64,000 bases of DNA from Bacteroidales bacterium (GCA_017477425.1 JAFUVT010000016.1:124001-188000); one strand, 5' to 3'; counted from the first letter of the stretch, positions 32,280-41,255 are shown. Notes: generated by a model not told the origin, from the sequence alone. A program made the numbers and translations.

Positions 32280-33251
32280 ATGGAAAAAATCAAGCAACTG
32301 CAACAAGATTTCGCCGACTTCATGGCGAAACGCGACTTCGGCGGTCAGCCCACCGAGTTATATGACCCCATCGCCTACACCATCCTGCAAAGCGGCAAAC
32401 GCCTGCGCCCCATGCTCTGCCTGTTGACCAACGACATGCTGGGCGGCGACGAGCAGGAAGCCCTTTGGCCCGCCTTGGCCTTGGAGACGTTCCACAACTT
32501 CACCCTCATCCACGACGACATCATGGACAAGGCCCCGCTGCGGCGCGGCAAACCGACCGTCTACCAAAAGTGGAACTCCGACATCGCCATCCTCTCTGGC
32601 GACGCGATGCTGGCGATGGCCTTCCAATTCGCCTTGAAACCGAAGAAAGGCGCAGAACTGGGAAAACAATTAGGCAAGGTGGCCATCGAAATTTGCGAAG
32701 GCCAACAGATGGACCTCAACTTCGAGACGCAAAAGGAAGTCTCGATTGCGGATTATCTGGAGATGATTCGCCTGAAAACCGCCGTCCTGTTGGCCACGGC
32801 CTTGCAGATGGGTGCTACCGTGGCAGGTGCCAACGAAGCTGACATTCAGCGACTTTACAACTTTGGCATCAACCTCGGGATGAGTTTTCAGCTGCAGGAC
32901 GACATCCTCGACCTCTACAGCGACGTGAAAGTCTTCGGGAAGAAACACGGCGGCGACATTGCCGACAACAAGAAAACCTACCTTTACCTGAAAGCCCTCG
33001 AATTGGCCTCTGACCGCGACCGCAAACGTCTTGAACAACTCTTCACGCTCCGCATGGACCACGACGAAGAAGAGAAAATCGAAGAGGTGAAAGGCATTTA
33101 CGACCGGCTGCATATCAAAGAGGTGGTCGAGCAAGTCATTGCCGACTACGACCGCAAGGCCTTCGAATGCTTGGATGCCATCGGCTTGCCCGACGAGAAG
33201 AAAAAACATCTGCGAACCTATGCTGAGTTGCTTTCGGGCAGGAAAAAATAA
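32280..33251 (+). CDS. Polyprenyl diphosphate synthase (trans-isoprenyl type)
   Basis: 323 residues from ATG 32280; an upstream TTG would place the promoter box inside the coding sequence, so I reject it. First aspartate-rich motif DDIMD (79-83) followed by RRGKPTVYQKW; second motif DDILD in QLQDDILDLYSD. It condenses isopentenyl diphosphate units into a longer prenyl diphosphate for quinones or carrier lipids. Product length is not certain: Phe74 five residues before the first motif would favour a short chain. Confidence 0.9.
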   Translation: MEKIKQLQQDFADFMAKRDFGGQPTELYDPIAYTILQSGKRLRPMLCLLTNDMLGGDEQEALWPALALETFHNFTLIHDDIMDKAPLRRGKPTVYQKWNSDIAILSGDAMLAMAFQFALKPKKGAELGKQLGKVAIEICEGQQMDLNFETQKEVSIADYLEMIRLKTAVLLATALQMGATVAGANEADIQRLYNFGINLGMSFQLQDDILDLYSDVKVFGKKHGGDIADNKKTYLYLKALELASDRDRKRLEQLFTLRMDHDEEEKIEEVKGIYDRLHIKEVVEQVIADYDRKAFECLDAIGLPDEKKKHLRTYAELLSGRKK

Positions 33252-33254
33252 ACG

Positions 33255-33286
33255 AAGAGGAGGCTCCCGACAGGAAGCCTCCTCTA
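33255..33286. terminator. Hairpin after the prenyl synthase gene
   Basis: AGAGGAGGCT and AAGCCTCCTCT arms enclose a 9-nt loop between convergent genes. No long T-run follows, so its strength is uncertain. Confidence 0.65.
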
Positions 33287-33308
33287 AAGTTCATAACCGA
33301 AAGTGCTT

Positions 33309-33707
33309 TTACTTGATATCTTTGACGGTACGTTCAGCTTTCTGTGCCTCTTTGCCTTTTATCTGACGGGGTTTCTGGAAGTTGTGTTTCTTCACTTTCT
33401 TGCTATCGAAGCTGACATTCTTTTCGGCGTGGTCTTTCCTTTCAACACCCACTTTCTTCTCGCCTGATTCAACTTTCTTGTCGGCGCAGCAGTCGTCGGT
33501 CTTCTTTTCAGCCGATACTGCCTTACTGGCGCAGCAGTCGTCTTTTTTCACGGCCTTCGTGTCAGCTGCTGTAGCAGTTTCGGCCTTCTTTTCCACTTTC
33601 TTTTCAGTGGCCGGTTTCTTCACAGGATTTTGAGCATCAACACTTTGGACGCTCATGGCGCTCACGGCGAAAAATGCCAGGACACCAAACAAGATTGACT
33701 TTTTCAT
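33309..33707 (-). CDS. Small secreted Lys/Ala-rich protein with paired-cysteine motifs
   Basis: 132 residues. Signal peptide about 1-25 (FGVLAFFAVSAMSVQSVDAQ). The mature part is low-complexity, rich in Lys, Ala, Val and Asp, with the two related motifs DDCCASK and DDCCADK about 18 residues apart. No fold is recognised. Paired vicinal cysteines next to Asp in an exported protein suggest metal binding or thiol chemistry, but this is only a suggestion. The gene is alone on its strand. Confidence 0.7.
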   Translation of the reverse strand: MKKSILFGVLAFFAVSAMSVQSVDAQNPVKKPATEKKVEKKAETATAADTKAVKKDDCCASKAVSAEKKTDDCCADKKVESGEKKVGVERKDHAEKNVSFDSKKVKKHNFQKPRQIKGKEAQKAERTVKDIK

Positions 33708-33778
33708 TTTAGATAGATTTAGTTTTTATTGATATTAATGTTTACAAGTCTGTGTTATAGCAAAAACCGTTCCAAAAA

Positions 33779-34993
33779 TCACGGCATGAAGAGACAGCTG
33801 TCGCCGTAACTCAGGAAACGGAAGCCGTGGTCGAGGGCGAAACGGTAACAGTCCTTCCAACGCTCGCCGATGAGGGCTGAAACCAAGAGCAAAAGCGTGC
33901 TTTTCGGCTGATGGAAATTGGTAATCAAGCCCGTGATGACCCGCATCTTATAGCTCGGTGCAATCATTAAGGCGGTGGAGGCTTCAAGGCGGGTCAGGCC
34001 ATGGCATTCCAGATAATCCAACACAAGTTGCAAAGCCTCGATGGTCGAAAGTGGCTTATGGTCTTCATAAGGGAACCATTGCTCGACGTGCAAGGGACGC
34101 AAATCCGAGCCCTGCTCGTTGAGCATCACACCGATCCAATAGAGGCTTTCCAAGGTGCGGGTGCTCGTCGTCCCCACAGGGATGACAGGCTTCCCATTCC
34201 ATCGAATCAAATTCTGAATCAACGACTTGCGAACGATGATTGTTTCGGAATGCATGGCGTGTTGGCCAATAGTCTCGGTCGAAACTGGCTTGAAGGTGCC
34301 CGCACCCACATGAAGCGTCACTTCGTCGAAGGTGAAACCCTTCTCGCGCAAGGCAGCGATGAGCGGCTGCGTGAAATGCAGTCCCGCCGTGGGTGCCGCC
34401 ACCGAGCCGTCGTAGCGGGCGAAGACGGTTTGGTAACGGTCGCGGTCGTCGGGCTCGGCGTCGCGATGCAGATAGGGCGGCAACGGAATTTCGCCCGCGG
34501 CCTCCAAGACCGAGGCAAACGACAGGTTTTCAAGCGTCCACGAGAACTCGATTTCGGCATATTGGTCGTTCTGGCTGATGCGTTCCGCACTCAAGGTCAC
34601 CGCTTGCCCTCCTACCGTCAATTCCATGGAAAGTTTTCCTTCCTTCCATCGTTTCGCGTTGCCAATCAAGCACTTCCAACGCACAGGAGAAGTGGCCGAA
34701 AAAGCCACTTGATAATCCTTCTCTGGTTCAAGGCAAAACACCTCGATGCGCGAACCTGTGGCCTTATGGAACTGCAACCGCGCACGGATGACTTTGGTCT
34801 CATTGAAAACCAGCAAGGCGTCTTTGGGCAAAAAATCGCCAATATGCTTGAATTGCGAAGCATTTATCTCATTGTCCTTCAGCACCAAAAGCTTTGATGC
34901 ATCTCGCTCAGGCAAAGGATATTTGGCAATGCGCTCCTCGGGCAAAGGATAGTCGTAAGCCTCAATATTGATGTCCCTAACTTCTCTCATCAT
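33779..34993 (-). CDS. queA: QueA-family S-adenosylmethionine:tRNA ribosyltransferase-isomerase
   Basis: About 404 residues from the MMREV start; the frame continues upstream across the divergent promoter and is rejected there. QueA landmarks are in order: YPLPERDASKLLVL, LPKDALLVFNETKVIRARL, AAPTAGLHFT, LHVGAGTFKPV and NLIRWNGK-type late region. It transfers the ribosyl part of SAM to preQ1 in tRNA to form epoxyqueuosine. It is about 50 residues longer than the common 345-350 residue QueA, so it may be the second, longer QueA-like branch found in some Bacteroidota. Confidence 0.88.
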   Translation of the reverse strand: MMREVRDINIEAYDYPLPEERIAKYPLPERDASKLLVLKDNEINASQFKHIGDFLPKDALLVFNETKVIRARLQFHKATGSRIEVFCLEPEKDYQVAFSATSPVRWKCLIGNAKRWKEGKLSMELTVGGQAVTLSAERISQNDQYAEIEFSWTLENLSFASVLEAAGEIPLPPYLHRDAEPDDRDRYQTVFARYDGSVAAPTAGLHFTQPLIAALREKGFTFDEVTLHVGAGTFKPVSTETIGQHAMHSETIIVRKSLIQNLIRWNGKPVIPVGTTSTRTLESLYWIGVMLNEQGSDLRPLHVEQWFPYEDHKPLSTIEALQLVLDYLECHGLTRLEASTALMIAPSYKMRVITGLITNFHQPKSTLLLLVSALIGERWKDCYRFALDHGFRFLSYGDSCLFMP

Positions 34994-35005
34994 TGAAATT
35001 TTCGG

Positions 35006-35013
35006 CAAAGGTA
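35006..35013 (-). promoter_or_regulatory. -7 box of queA
   Basis: TACCTTTG on the minus strand, 13 bp upstream of the start, divergent from the promoter at 35027-35034. Confidence 0.55.
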
Positions 35014-35026
35014 GCGAAATATTCTC

Positions 35027-35034
35027 TATTTTTG
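35027..35034 (+). promoter_or_regulatory. -7 box of the GtrA-family gene
   Basis: TATTTTTG only 4 bp before the ATG at 35039, so the transcript would be nearly leaderless. Confidence 0.5.
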
Positions 35035-35038
35035 CGAC

Positions 35039-35458
35039 ATGAAAGCCACACAAGCCATATTGCTGAAAATAGAGTTGACTCGCGAGTTTCTGATGAAGTT
35101 CCTGAAATTCGGCGTGGTGGGCTTTTCGGGCGTAATTGTCAACTTCGGCGTCACATACGTCTGCAAGGAATGGTTGAAGTGGAACAAATACCTGAGCAAC
35201 ATCTTGGGTTTCATCTTTGCGGCCACCACCAACTACATCCTCAACCGCATCTGGACCTTCCAAAGCACCAACCCGCAAATCGGGACGGAATATGCCAAGT
35301 ATTTCGTCGTCTCGCTCATCGGTTTGGGCATCGACACGTTGACAGTCTACCTGCTCAACGGCAAGCTGAAATGGAACTTCTACCTCAGCAAGGTGTTTGC
35401 CGTGGGCGCCTCCACGCTTTGGAATTTCTTTGGCAACCTTTTGTTCACCTTCGCTTAG
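35039..35458 (+). CDS. GtrA-family membrane protein
   Basis: 139 residues with four membrane segments (about 20-42, 50-68, 85-105, 113-135). KFLKFGVVGFSGVIVNFGVTYVC near the start and NYILNRIWTFQS in the second loop are typical GtrA sequence. Likely involved in lipid-linked sugar handling in the inner membrane. It is transcribed alone and divergently from queA. It is not close in sequence to the GtrA protein in the lipid operon at 14407-14841. Confidence 0.87.
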   Translation: MKATQAILLKIELTREFLMKFLKFGVVGFSGVIVNFGVTYVCKEWLKWNKYLSNILGFIFAATTNYILNRIWTFQSTNPQIGTEYAKYFVVSLIGLGIDTLTVYLLNGKLKWNFYLSKVFAVGASTLWNFFGNLLFTFA

Positions 35459-35469
35459 TCAGCGGCTAT

Positions 35470-35910
35470 TCAGGCCGTCATCTCATTGTAGTCGGGCAGA
35501 TGATCCATTGCGGTAAGGATCGAGTTTTCGGCTTTGAAACAATAAATGCTCGCGCCATTGGTCAGCAGCAAGAACCTCGGTTGAAGCACCGAATGGTAGC
35601 GTAGTGCCTGTTCAAGCACGGATTGACTGAGCGTCACACTCGGCGCCTTGCATTCAACGATTATTAGGGGCTTGCCCACGGCATCGAACACCACGGCATC
35701 GGCACGCTTGTCCAAGCCATTCACCTTGACGGAATACTCGACCGCCAACCGGCCCGAAGGAACGCCAAGATGTTCCACCAACAGATATAGCGTCTTTTGC
35801 CGCACCTCCTCCTCGGGCGTAAGCGCAACATAGCGGCGACGCAAAGGATCGAAGACACACATCTTGCCTTCGCGCTCCTCCGTCTTGAACCATTGCAAGC
35901 CGTTTTCCAT
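35470..35910 (-). CDS. HsdR N-terminal-like (PD-(D/E)XK) protein
   Basis: 146 residues. The core RADAVVFDAVGKPLIIVECK has the Asp...ExK pattern of the nuclease fold found in the N-terminal part of type I restriction R subunits. No helicase or other domains follow and no hsdM or hsdS is nearby, so it is a free-standing single-domain protein, common in Bacteroidota. DNA-related function is inferred from the fold only. Confidence 0.8.
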   Translation of the reverse strand: MENGLQWFKTEEREGKMCVFDPLRRRYVALTPEEEVRQKTLYLLVEHLGVPSGRLAVEYSVKVNGLDKRADAVVFDAVGKPLIIVECKAPSVTLSQSVLEQALRYHSVLQPRFLLLTNGASIYCFKAENSILTAMDHLPDYNEMTA

Positions 35911-35920
35911 GAGAATCCTT

Positions 35921-36292
35921 CTATTTTTTGCAGTAAGACACCACTACCATTCCCAAGGGCGAATCCGACTGCGTGACGATTGTCCCTTCTTTCCATTGCC
36001 CAAATTGCGCTCCGTCGACAAACATCCTCCCATCTTCCGCAAGGCTCAGGCGCCCTTTTGACTCGCCGTCAAGGCTCTTGAAAACCAGTATGGAATCCGC
36101 ACTGATGACGATGCTGTTCTGTTTCTCCATCTCCCCGATTTGCTTCACCACCTCAGGGGTGTTGCGTCGCTCGTCAAATTGCACGTTCACCTTGTCGGCC
36201 TTCCATGTGCCGATAATGGAATCAGAGGCATTGTCGCGGCAGGAAGCCAGGCACAACGCAAGGCCAAAAAAGAGGAGAAAATGCTTTTTCAT
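35921..36292 (-). CDS. Small lipoprotein, lipocalin-like
   Basis: 123 residues. Lipobox LASC (Cys18). GTWKADKVNVQFDE after the anchor and the following alternating beta pattern resemble small lipocalin-type (DUF4488-like) proteins. No ligand residues can be named. A TACCTTTG box lies 17 bp upstream. Confidence 0.7.
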   Translation of the reverse strand: MKKHFLLFFGLALCLASCRDNASDSIIGTWKADKVNVQFDERRNTPEVVKQIGEMEKQNSIVISADSILVFKSLDGESKGRLSLAEDGRMFVDGAQFGQWKEGTIVTQSDSPLGMVVVSYCKK

Positions 36293-36308
36293 GGCTTATA
36301 ACTTGAGG

Positions 36309-36316
36309 CAAAGGTA
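36309..36316 (-). promoter_or_regulatory. -7 box of the small lipoprotein gene
   Basis: TACCTTTG on the minus strand, 17 bp upstream of the ATG. Confidence 0.5.
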
Positions 36317-36345
36317 AGATGAATAGTCCCTGCCGACTCGACGGA

Positions 36346-37353
36346 CTACTCCTCAACAAACTTTAGGCTATAAAGAATCGACTCCAGTTGCAGCAAACTG
36401 TTGCGTTTCTTCTGGTTAGGCTCATAATAAAAGCCCTCCACAGTGACGAGTTTGCCTGTGCGACTGTCGGCAAAGGTGTACGACACGAAAGGACCGCCCA
36501 TAAAGACGCCCTCGGTGCGCCACATGCCACGCATTTCCTCAGTGTAGCCTGCCGGAAAATCACGCACCGTAGTCACCAGAGGCGGCACAAACTCGGTCTC
36601 GGTGGACATATACGAGCCTTCGGCGGGTCCGGGGATGTGTTGTTTCATCATGTTGTCGCGCATGGCGACGAGGCTTGGCGTGCTGAACTGCACCGTGTCC
36701 TTGTAAGGCGTTTGATAGATGACGATATCTGCGCTTGAACGTTCCAATTCCTTGCGCAGCCACATGAAATCGGGTTCGTCCTTTGCCATGTAGAAGCCTT
36801 GCGGAACGGTCAGAGTGAAACCGAATTTATTGGCGATGGCACGGGCAATGGCTTCGTCTTTGGTGGGTCGAAAGACGCTGAGGATGCGTTCGCGTTCCAC
36901 CTTATCGAACCATTGCTGGTAGACTTCTTTCTGCCGGTCGAAAAGCTCAACCCAAGCCGTGCTATTGGGCGCGCTGATCTTGATGTAACGTTGCGGAGCC
37001 GCCCAAGCGTCTTCGGCGGTTTCAGCCACGGCCTTCTCAAGGTTCGGGTCGATTTCCACCTCGATGATGTTCTTGTGTTTCTTAAACAAGTCGGAAAAAC
37101 CGCTTACATTGACATGTGCCAACTCGTTGCGCGCCTCGGGTTGCGGCAGTCCATATTGGTAATCGAGGAAGAACTGGCGGATGGAGTCGCCAATGCGGCC
37201 GTTCCATTGGTCGTCGTTTTGGGTGACAATCAATATTTCGGCTGTGCCACCGGCAGAGCGGTCCTTCTTGGCCGTGCGAGGCTTGTCGGCGCACGAAGCG
37301 ACGAGGCAGGCAAGAGCCATCACAAGGGCCATAATGTTCAGCTGTTTTTTCAT
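36346..37353 (-). CDS. DUF4837 lipoprotein
   Basis: 335 residues. Lipobox VASC (Cys21). GGTAEILIVTQNDDQWNGRIGDSIRQFFLDYQYGLPQPE is the characteristic opening of DUF4837 proteins. Function unknown. It follows the MltD gene with a 6-bp gap, so the two are co-transcribed and may both act on the cell envelope. Confidence 0.87.
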   Translation of the reverse strand: MKKQLNIMALVMALACLVASCADKPRTAKKDRSAGGTAEILIVTQNDDQWNGRIGDSIRQFFLDYQYGLPQPEARNELAHVNVSGFSDLFKKHKNIIEVEIDPNLEKAVAETAEDAWAAPQRYIKISAPNSTAWVELFDRQKEVYQQWFDKVERERILSVFRPTKDEAIARAIANKFGFTLTVPQGFYMAKDEPDFMWLRKELERSSADIVIYQTPYKDTVQFSTPSLVAMRDNMMKQHIPGPAEGSYMSTETEFVPPLVTTVRDFPAGYTEEMRGMWRTEGVFMGGPFVSYTFADSRTGKLVTVEGFYYEPNQKKRNSLLQLESILYSLKFVEE

Positions 37354-37359
37354 GACATA

Positions 37360-38892
37360 TTATTTTTTGATTTTCAACTTTTGTCCGATCTTCACCGTGT
37401 TGCTCTTCATGCCATTCCACTTCTTGATGTCGTTGACGGTGCAACCATATTTCCTCGCAATCGAGCTGAGGGTCTCGCCTTTCCTCACGGTGTGCGTCCT
37501 GACGGATGGGGAGGCTTGCTTGTTGGAGGAGGCCTTGCTGTTGTTGTTGGTCTTACCCACTTGCGCCATAGGAGCGCCCGAGCGATAAATGGTCAGCTTC
37601 TGTCCGATGTGGATGGTTTCGCGTTTCAGACGGTTCCAGCTTTTGATTTTCGCTACCGTCACGTGATACTTCCGCGCGATGCTGCCTAGGCTCTCTCCTT
37701 TCTTCACCACGTGCACGAAGCTGTCGCTCACTTCCTCCACCTTCTCCTCGATGACCTCGCGGGCCTTCTCGGCCTTACTCACATAAGAATAGATACTGTC
37801 TTCGAGTTGTGTGAAACGAAGCACATACTTCGTTGGCATTCTCAACGCATAAGGGTACTCTTTCGTGCCTGGAATAACGCGTTTGGTGTACTGAGGGTTG
37901 AAGAAAACCAGATCGTTCATGGGAGCACCGATACACTCGTTGATTTGGTCGAAGCCCACGCGGTCGTGAACCATCACCGTGTCGGTGCCATGCAGCAACA
38001 GGCCAGGATTGACGGGATAAAGGTTGTGCTCAGCGGCATAGTTCATCACATAAACCACAGCGATGAATGCTGGCACGTAGCCGCGCGTCTCTTTGGGCAG
38101 ATAAGGCCAGATGGCCCAATAGTTCTTGACGCCACCTGCACGCAAGATGGCTTTGTTGACCGTGCCAGGACCCGAGTTATAGGCTGCCAGCACAAGGAAC
38201 CAATCTTCATAACGGGCATAAAGGCTTTGCAGATATTGGCAAGCCGCTTCCGTCTCCTTCATCGGATCGTAACGCTCGTCAACGAGCGAAGTGACCCGCA
38301 GGCCATATTCGGCACCCGTGCCTCTCATAAACTGCCACAGACCTTTGGCTCCAGCCTTCGAGCCTGCAGTGGGATTCAATGCCGACTCAACCATGGCCAA
38401 GTATTTCAGCTCCAAAGGCAGGTTGTAACGCGACAGGTATTCCTCAAACATAGGGAAATAAACGTATGAGAGGCCCAACATACGGCTGGTTTGCTGACGG
38501 CGGCGGTTGGCATACAGGTCGATGAACGATTTGACGTGTGTATTGAAAGTCAAAGGAATGGTGGTCTCATAGGCCAGGGTCTGGATACGTTGCATATAAA
38601 CGCTGTCGTCATAATACGGTACCTCACCACGGCTGAAATGGTATTTGTTCCACACCGCCGTATCAATGTCGAGATACACATCTTTGGTCATGCTGATATT
38701 GCCCACCAAGTCGAGCATCTCCATCACTGTCGACTCCTCGACGACCGCCTTACCCGAATTCAAATCAAGGATTTGCTGCTCGTTGAGCATCGTCTCGATC
38801 GTATCTTGGTCTTGTTCTTCAGGATCATAGGATTGTGCAAAAAGGCCGCCAAAGGGCAAAAGGAACAGCAAAACAAGGTGCGTGTATTTCAT
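37360..38892 (-). CDS. mltD: Membrane-bound lytic murein transglycosylase D with two LysM domains
   Basis: 510 residues. Signal peptide 1-19 (no lipobox Cys). The SLT domain is about 150-300 with catalytic Glu169 in LAMVESALNPTAGSKAGAKGLWQF and the AYNSGPGTVNKAI motif. Two LysM modules follow (about 395-440, HVVKKGESLGSIARKYHVT; about 464-508, HTVRKGETLSSIARKYGCT). It cuts peptidoglycan glycans to 1,6-anhydro ends in the periplasm. It has only an export signal rather than a lipid anchor. Confidence 0.95.
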   Translation of the reverse strand: MKYTHLVLLFLLPFGGLFAQSYDPEEQDQDTIETMLNEQQILDLNSGKAVVEESTVMEMLDLVGNISMTKDVYLDIDTAVWNKYHFSRGEVPYYDDSVYMQRIQTLAYETTIPLTFNTHVKSFIDLYANRRRQQTSRMLGLSYVYFPMFEEYLSRYNLPLELKYLAMVESALNPTAGSKAGAKGLWQFMRGTGAEYGLRVTSLVDERYDPMKETEAACQYLQSLYARYEDWFLVLAAYNSGPGTVNKAILRAGGVKNYWAIWPYLPKETRGYVPAFIAVVYVMNYAAEHNLYPVNPGLLLHGTDTVMVHDRVGFDQINECIGAPMNDLVFFNPQYTKRVIPGTKEYPYALRMPTKYVLRFTQLEDSIYSYVSKAEKAREVIEEKVEEVSDSFVHVVKKGESLGSIARKYHVTVAKIKSWNRLKRETIHIGQKLTIYRSGAPMAQVGKTNNNSKASSNKQASPSVRTHTVRKGETLSSIARKYGCTVNDIKKWNGMKSNTVKIGQKLKIKK

Positions 38893-38941
38893 TGAATCTG
38901 AGATTAAGAGTTAAAGCAATTGATTTATCTAGATAAGAACG

Positions 38942-38949
38942 CAAAATTA
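38942..38949 (-). promoter_or_regulatory. -7 box of mltD-DUF4837
   Basis: TAATTTTG on the minus strand, 50 bp upstream of the mltD ATG. Confidence 0.5.
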
Positions 38950-38980
38950 ATAAAAATCGTCTACAATGAGGAAAAAAAAC

Positions 38981-38988
38981 TAATTTTG
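38981..38988 (+). promoter_or_regulatory. -7 box of the AI-2E family gene
   Basis: TAATTTTG, 26 bp before the ATG, divergent from the mltD promoter. Confidence 0.5.
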
Positions 38989-39014
38989 TCCTTTCGAAAC
39001 GAAAAAAGGATATT

Positions 39015-40172
39015 ATGGGAAACGAGAGAAACACCGATAAATTAGCGGGTTACATCATCAAACTGGGTGGTCTTGCCATTGTCTTGGCCCTATGCTTTTA
39101 TTTCAAGAATGTGCTGATTTACATCATTGCGGCCTTCGTGGTCTCGCTCATCGGACTACCCATCATGCGGTGGTTGAAGAAGATCAAGATCAGGGGTCGC
39201 CAACTGCCCAGTTGGTTGCTTTCCGTCCTCACCATCGTGCTTATCATTGCCGCCATAACTTTGATTGTCACGCAGATGATTCCCATGGTCTCCAACATCG
39301 TTCGGGATGCTTCGTCCCTACAAACGTCACATTACTTCGGCTCAAACCCCATCGACAAAATCAACGCTTGGCTCATTGGGATGTTCCCCAACTTGGGTTC
39401 CGACTTCGACATTTCGGCATTGCTGGTGGCGAAAGTCAGGGAACTGGTGGATTTCGGCAAGGTGAGTGGCATAGTTGGCTCGGTGGCATCGTTGGTGTCG
39501 AGCCTATTCGTGGCCTTGTTTGCCGTGGTGTTCATCTCGTTTTTCTTCCTCAAGGACGACACCTTGTTTGAACGCATCGTCTGCGCCCTCGTCCCCGACC
39601 GTCACGAAGCCAATGTAAGCAAGACACTCAACGACATCAAGCAACTGCTTTCGCGCTATTTCGTGGGCTTGCTCATCGAGATGCTCGGCGTGGCCGTGGT
39701 CGACTTCCTAGGGCTATGGCTTATCGCCCGCCTCGACTTCAGCTATGCCATCGGCATCGCTTTCATTGCCGGGTTGCTCAATGTGATTCCCTACGTCGGG
39801 CCTCTCATCGGCGAAGCCATCGGCGTGGTGTTCGGCATCGTGCTGAAACTGGGCACAGGTGCAGGCCTTGACGTCAACATCTGGGTTTTCGCACTCATCA
39901 TCCTTGCCATCATGTTAGGAGCGCAGCTGATCGACAATTTCATCTATCAACCTCTCATCTATTCCACGAGCATTAAAGCACACCCGCTCGAAATCTTCAT
40001 CGTGCTGCTTATGGCTGGTCACATCGGTGGCACCATCGGCATGCTGGTTGCCATCCCTGCCTATACCGTGGTACGCGTCATCGCCATCCGTTTCTTCTAC
40101 CGGTTCAAGGTCATCCAACGACTCGTGCCCGACCTTCAAGAAGAGGACAAAATCATTGAAAACATTGATTGA
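39015..40172 (+). CDS. AI-2E family transporter
   Basis: 385 residues with about eight membrane helices in the family's usual 3+5 arrangement. Recognisable parts: YIIAAFVVSLIGLPIMRWL, the FFLKDDTLF loop, and GLLNVIPYVGPLIGEAIGV followed by the conserved P-G-rich C-terminal region HPLEIFIVLLMAGHIGGTIGMLVAIP. Members export small molecules or Na+; the autoinducer name should not be taken literally. Confidence 0.9.
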   Translation: MGNERNTDKLAGYIIKLGGLAIVLALCFYFKNVLIYIIAAFVVSLIGLPIMRWLKKIKIRGRQLPSWLLSVLTIVLIIAAITLIVTQMIPMVSNIVRDASSLQTSHYFGSNPIDKINAWLIGMFPNLGSDFDISALLVAKVRELVDFGKVSGIVGSVASLVSSLFVALFAVVFISFFFLKDDTLFERIVCALVPDRHEANVSKTLNDIKQLLSRYFVGLLIEMLGVAVVDFLGLWLIARLDFSYAIGIAFIAGLLNVIPYVGPLIGEAIGVVFGIVLKLGTGAGLDVNIWVFALIILAIMLGAQLIDNFIYQPLIYSTSIKAHPLEIFIVLLMAGHIGGTIGMLVAIPAYTVVRVIAIRFFYRFKVIQRLVPDLQEEDKIIENID

Positions 40173-40181
40173 CCGTCACCT

Positions 40182-40679
40182 TTATTTGACGATTTTCTGG
40201 AATGCCATGCGCGGGTTGCCGTCGAGCAGGATGATGGTACCGCAATAGCGGTAGCCATGCCGTTGCAAACCCTTGCGCATGATGATGTTGGCTTCGTGCG
40301 TGTCGATGCGGATGTTGGGCACTTGGCATTCGCAGTAGTCCAGCACTGCATCCAAAATGCCGTGCGAATCGGGGGTGCTCGCGATGCGGTGGATGACGTG
40401 GTAAGGCGCATCGTCGAGCCACTGGCCGTCGTAAATCACGTTGTAGGTCACCTCGGGGCTAGGCAATAGCGCAAAAGTTCCCACCACTTCTCCCCTTTCG
40501 TTGAGCATCACATAGCTGCCACCAAGCTCGATGTCTTTTCGGAACATATCGTCGCGCGGATAGCCGTCGGGCCATTGGTAGACGTTGCCATAGCTGCGCA
40601 TGATTTCGCGGGCTTGGTCGCGAAGGCTGAGGATGGTTGGCAGGTCGGCCAAAGTGGATTTGCGGATTGTGTAAGTCAT
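40182..40679 (-). CDS. GNAT-family N-acetyltransferase
   Basis: 165 residues, a single GNAT domain (RKSTLADLPTILSLRDQAREIM; LNERGEVVGTFALLP; then IRIDTHEANIIMRKGLQRHGYRYCGTI). The C-terminal HEANIIMRKGLQRHGY stretch is the usual acetyl-CoA-side helix. Substrate unknown. It overlaps the ybaK gene by 4 bp, so the two form an operon. Confidence 0.85.
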   Translation of the reverse strand: MTYTIRKSTLADLPTILSLRDQAREIMRSYGNVYQWPDGYPRDDMFRKDIELGGSYVMLNERGEVVGTFALLPSPEVTYNVIYDGQWLDDAPYHVIHRIASTPDSHGILDAVLDYCECQVPNIRIDTHEANIIMRKGLQRHGYRYCGTIILLDGNPRMAFQKIVK

Positions 40680-41173
40680 TTCTGCCCCAATTCAAATACG
40701 GTCAAATCGGCAACGGTCATTCCCACGACCGCAATCAAATCCTGCGGGCTAAGTTTGAACTGGAGGCCGCGCACGCCTGCGCTAACGTAAATGTAGTCAA
40801 AGAGTTCGCTGGTCTCGTGGATGAAGGTCGGGAACTGCTTTTTCATCCCCACGGGCGAGCAGCCGCCACGGATGTAGCCCGTCAGGGGCAGCAGTTCCTT
40901 CATCGGGATGAGGTCGCAACTCTTGTTGCCCGTGGCCTTGGCGGTCTTCTTCAGGTCGAGTTCATCGTTGCCCGGAATGACGCACACGAAGTGGCCTATC
41001 TTGTCGCCTTTCAGCACCAAGGTCTTGAACACCTGGTCGATGTCCTCGCCCAGTTGGTCGGCGATATGTTGCGCCCCGAGGTCGTTCTCGTCCACCTCGT
41101 AGGGAATCAGCTCGTAGGCAATTCCCTTGGCATCGAGGATGCGGCAGGCGTTGGTTTTGTTGATTTTTGTCAT
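40676..41173 (-). CDS. ybaK: Cys-tRNA(Pro)/Cys-tRNA(Cys) deacylase, YbaK/EbsC family
   Basis: 165 residues. Family features: YEVDENDLGAQHIADQLG, the active-site Lys in VFKTLVLKGDK, and the Gly-rich GYIRGGCSPVGMKK loop. It hydrolyses Cys from mischarged tRNA(Pro) in the cytoplasm. It is the first gene of a two-gene operon with the GNAT gene. Confidence 0.92.
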   Translation of the reverse strand: MTKINKTNACRILDAKGIAYELIPYEVDENDLGAQHIADQLGEDIDQVFKTLVLKGDKIGHFVCVIPGNDELDLKKTAKATGNKSCDLIPMKELLPLTGYIRGGCSPVGMKKQFPTFIHETSELFDYIYVSAGVRGLQFKLSPQDLIAVVGMTVADLTVFELGQK

Positions 41174-41199
41174 CGCTCAATTATAGTTTTTAGCAGTCG

Positions 41200-41246
41200 A
41201 GTTTGGGCCAAAACTTGAAAATTTTTGCGGTTTTGGCCCAAACTCA
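41200..41246. repeat. Palindrome P1-left, 3' side of ATPase 1
   Basis: Perfect 16-bp arms GAGTTTGGGCCAAAAC (41200-41215) and GTTTTGGCCCAAACTC (41231-41246) with a 15-nt loop. It ends 9 bp from the ATPase 1 stop codon. A near-identical copy lies on the other side of the gene at 42731-42779. Confidence 0.93.
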
Positions 41247-41255
41247 AAGATGATA

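Noticed and set aside
34994..35278. N-terminal extension of queA to 35278
   Set aside because: It would run through the divergent promoter pair and into the GtrA gene; the family starts at the MREVRDIN region.
35470..35910. Type I restriction system
   Set aside because: Only a single HsdR-N-like domain is present; no hsdM, hsdS or helicase part is encoded nearby.
40182..41173. GNAT-YbaK pair as a toxin-antitoxin system
   Set aside because: YbaK is a well-known housekeeping deacylase and the GNAT protein lacks the companion antitoxin or DNA-binding gene typical of TacT-like toxins.
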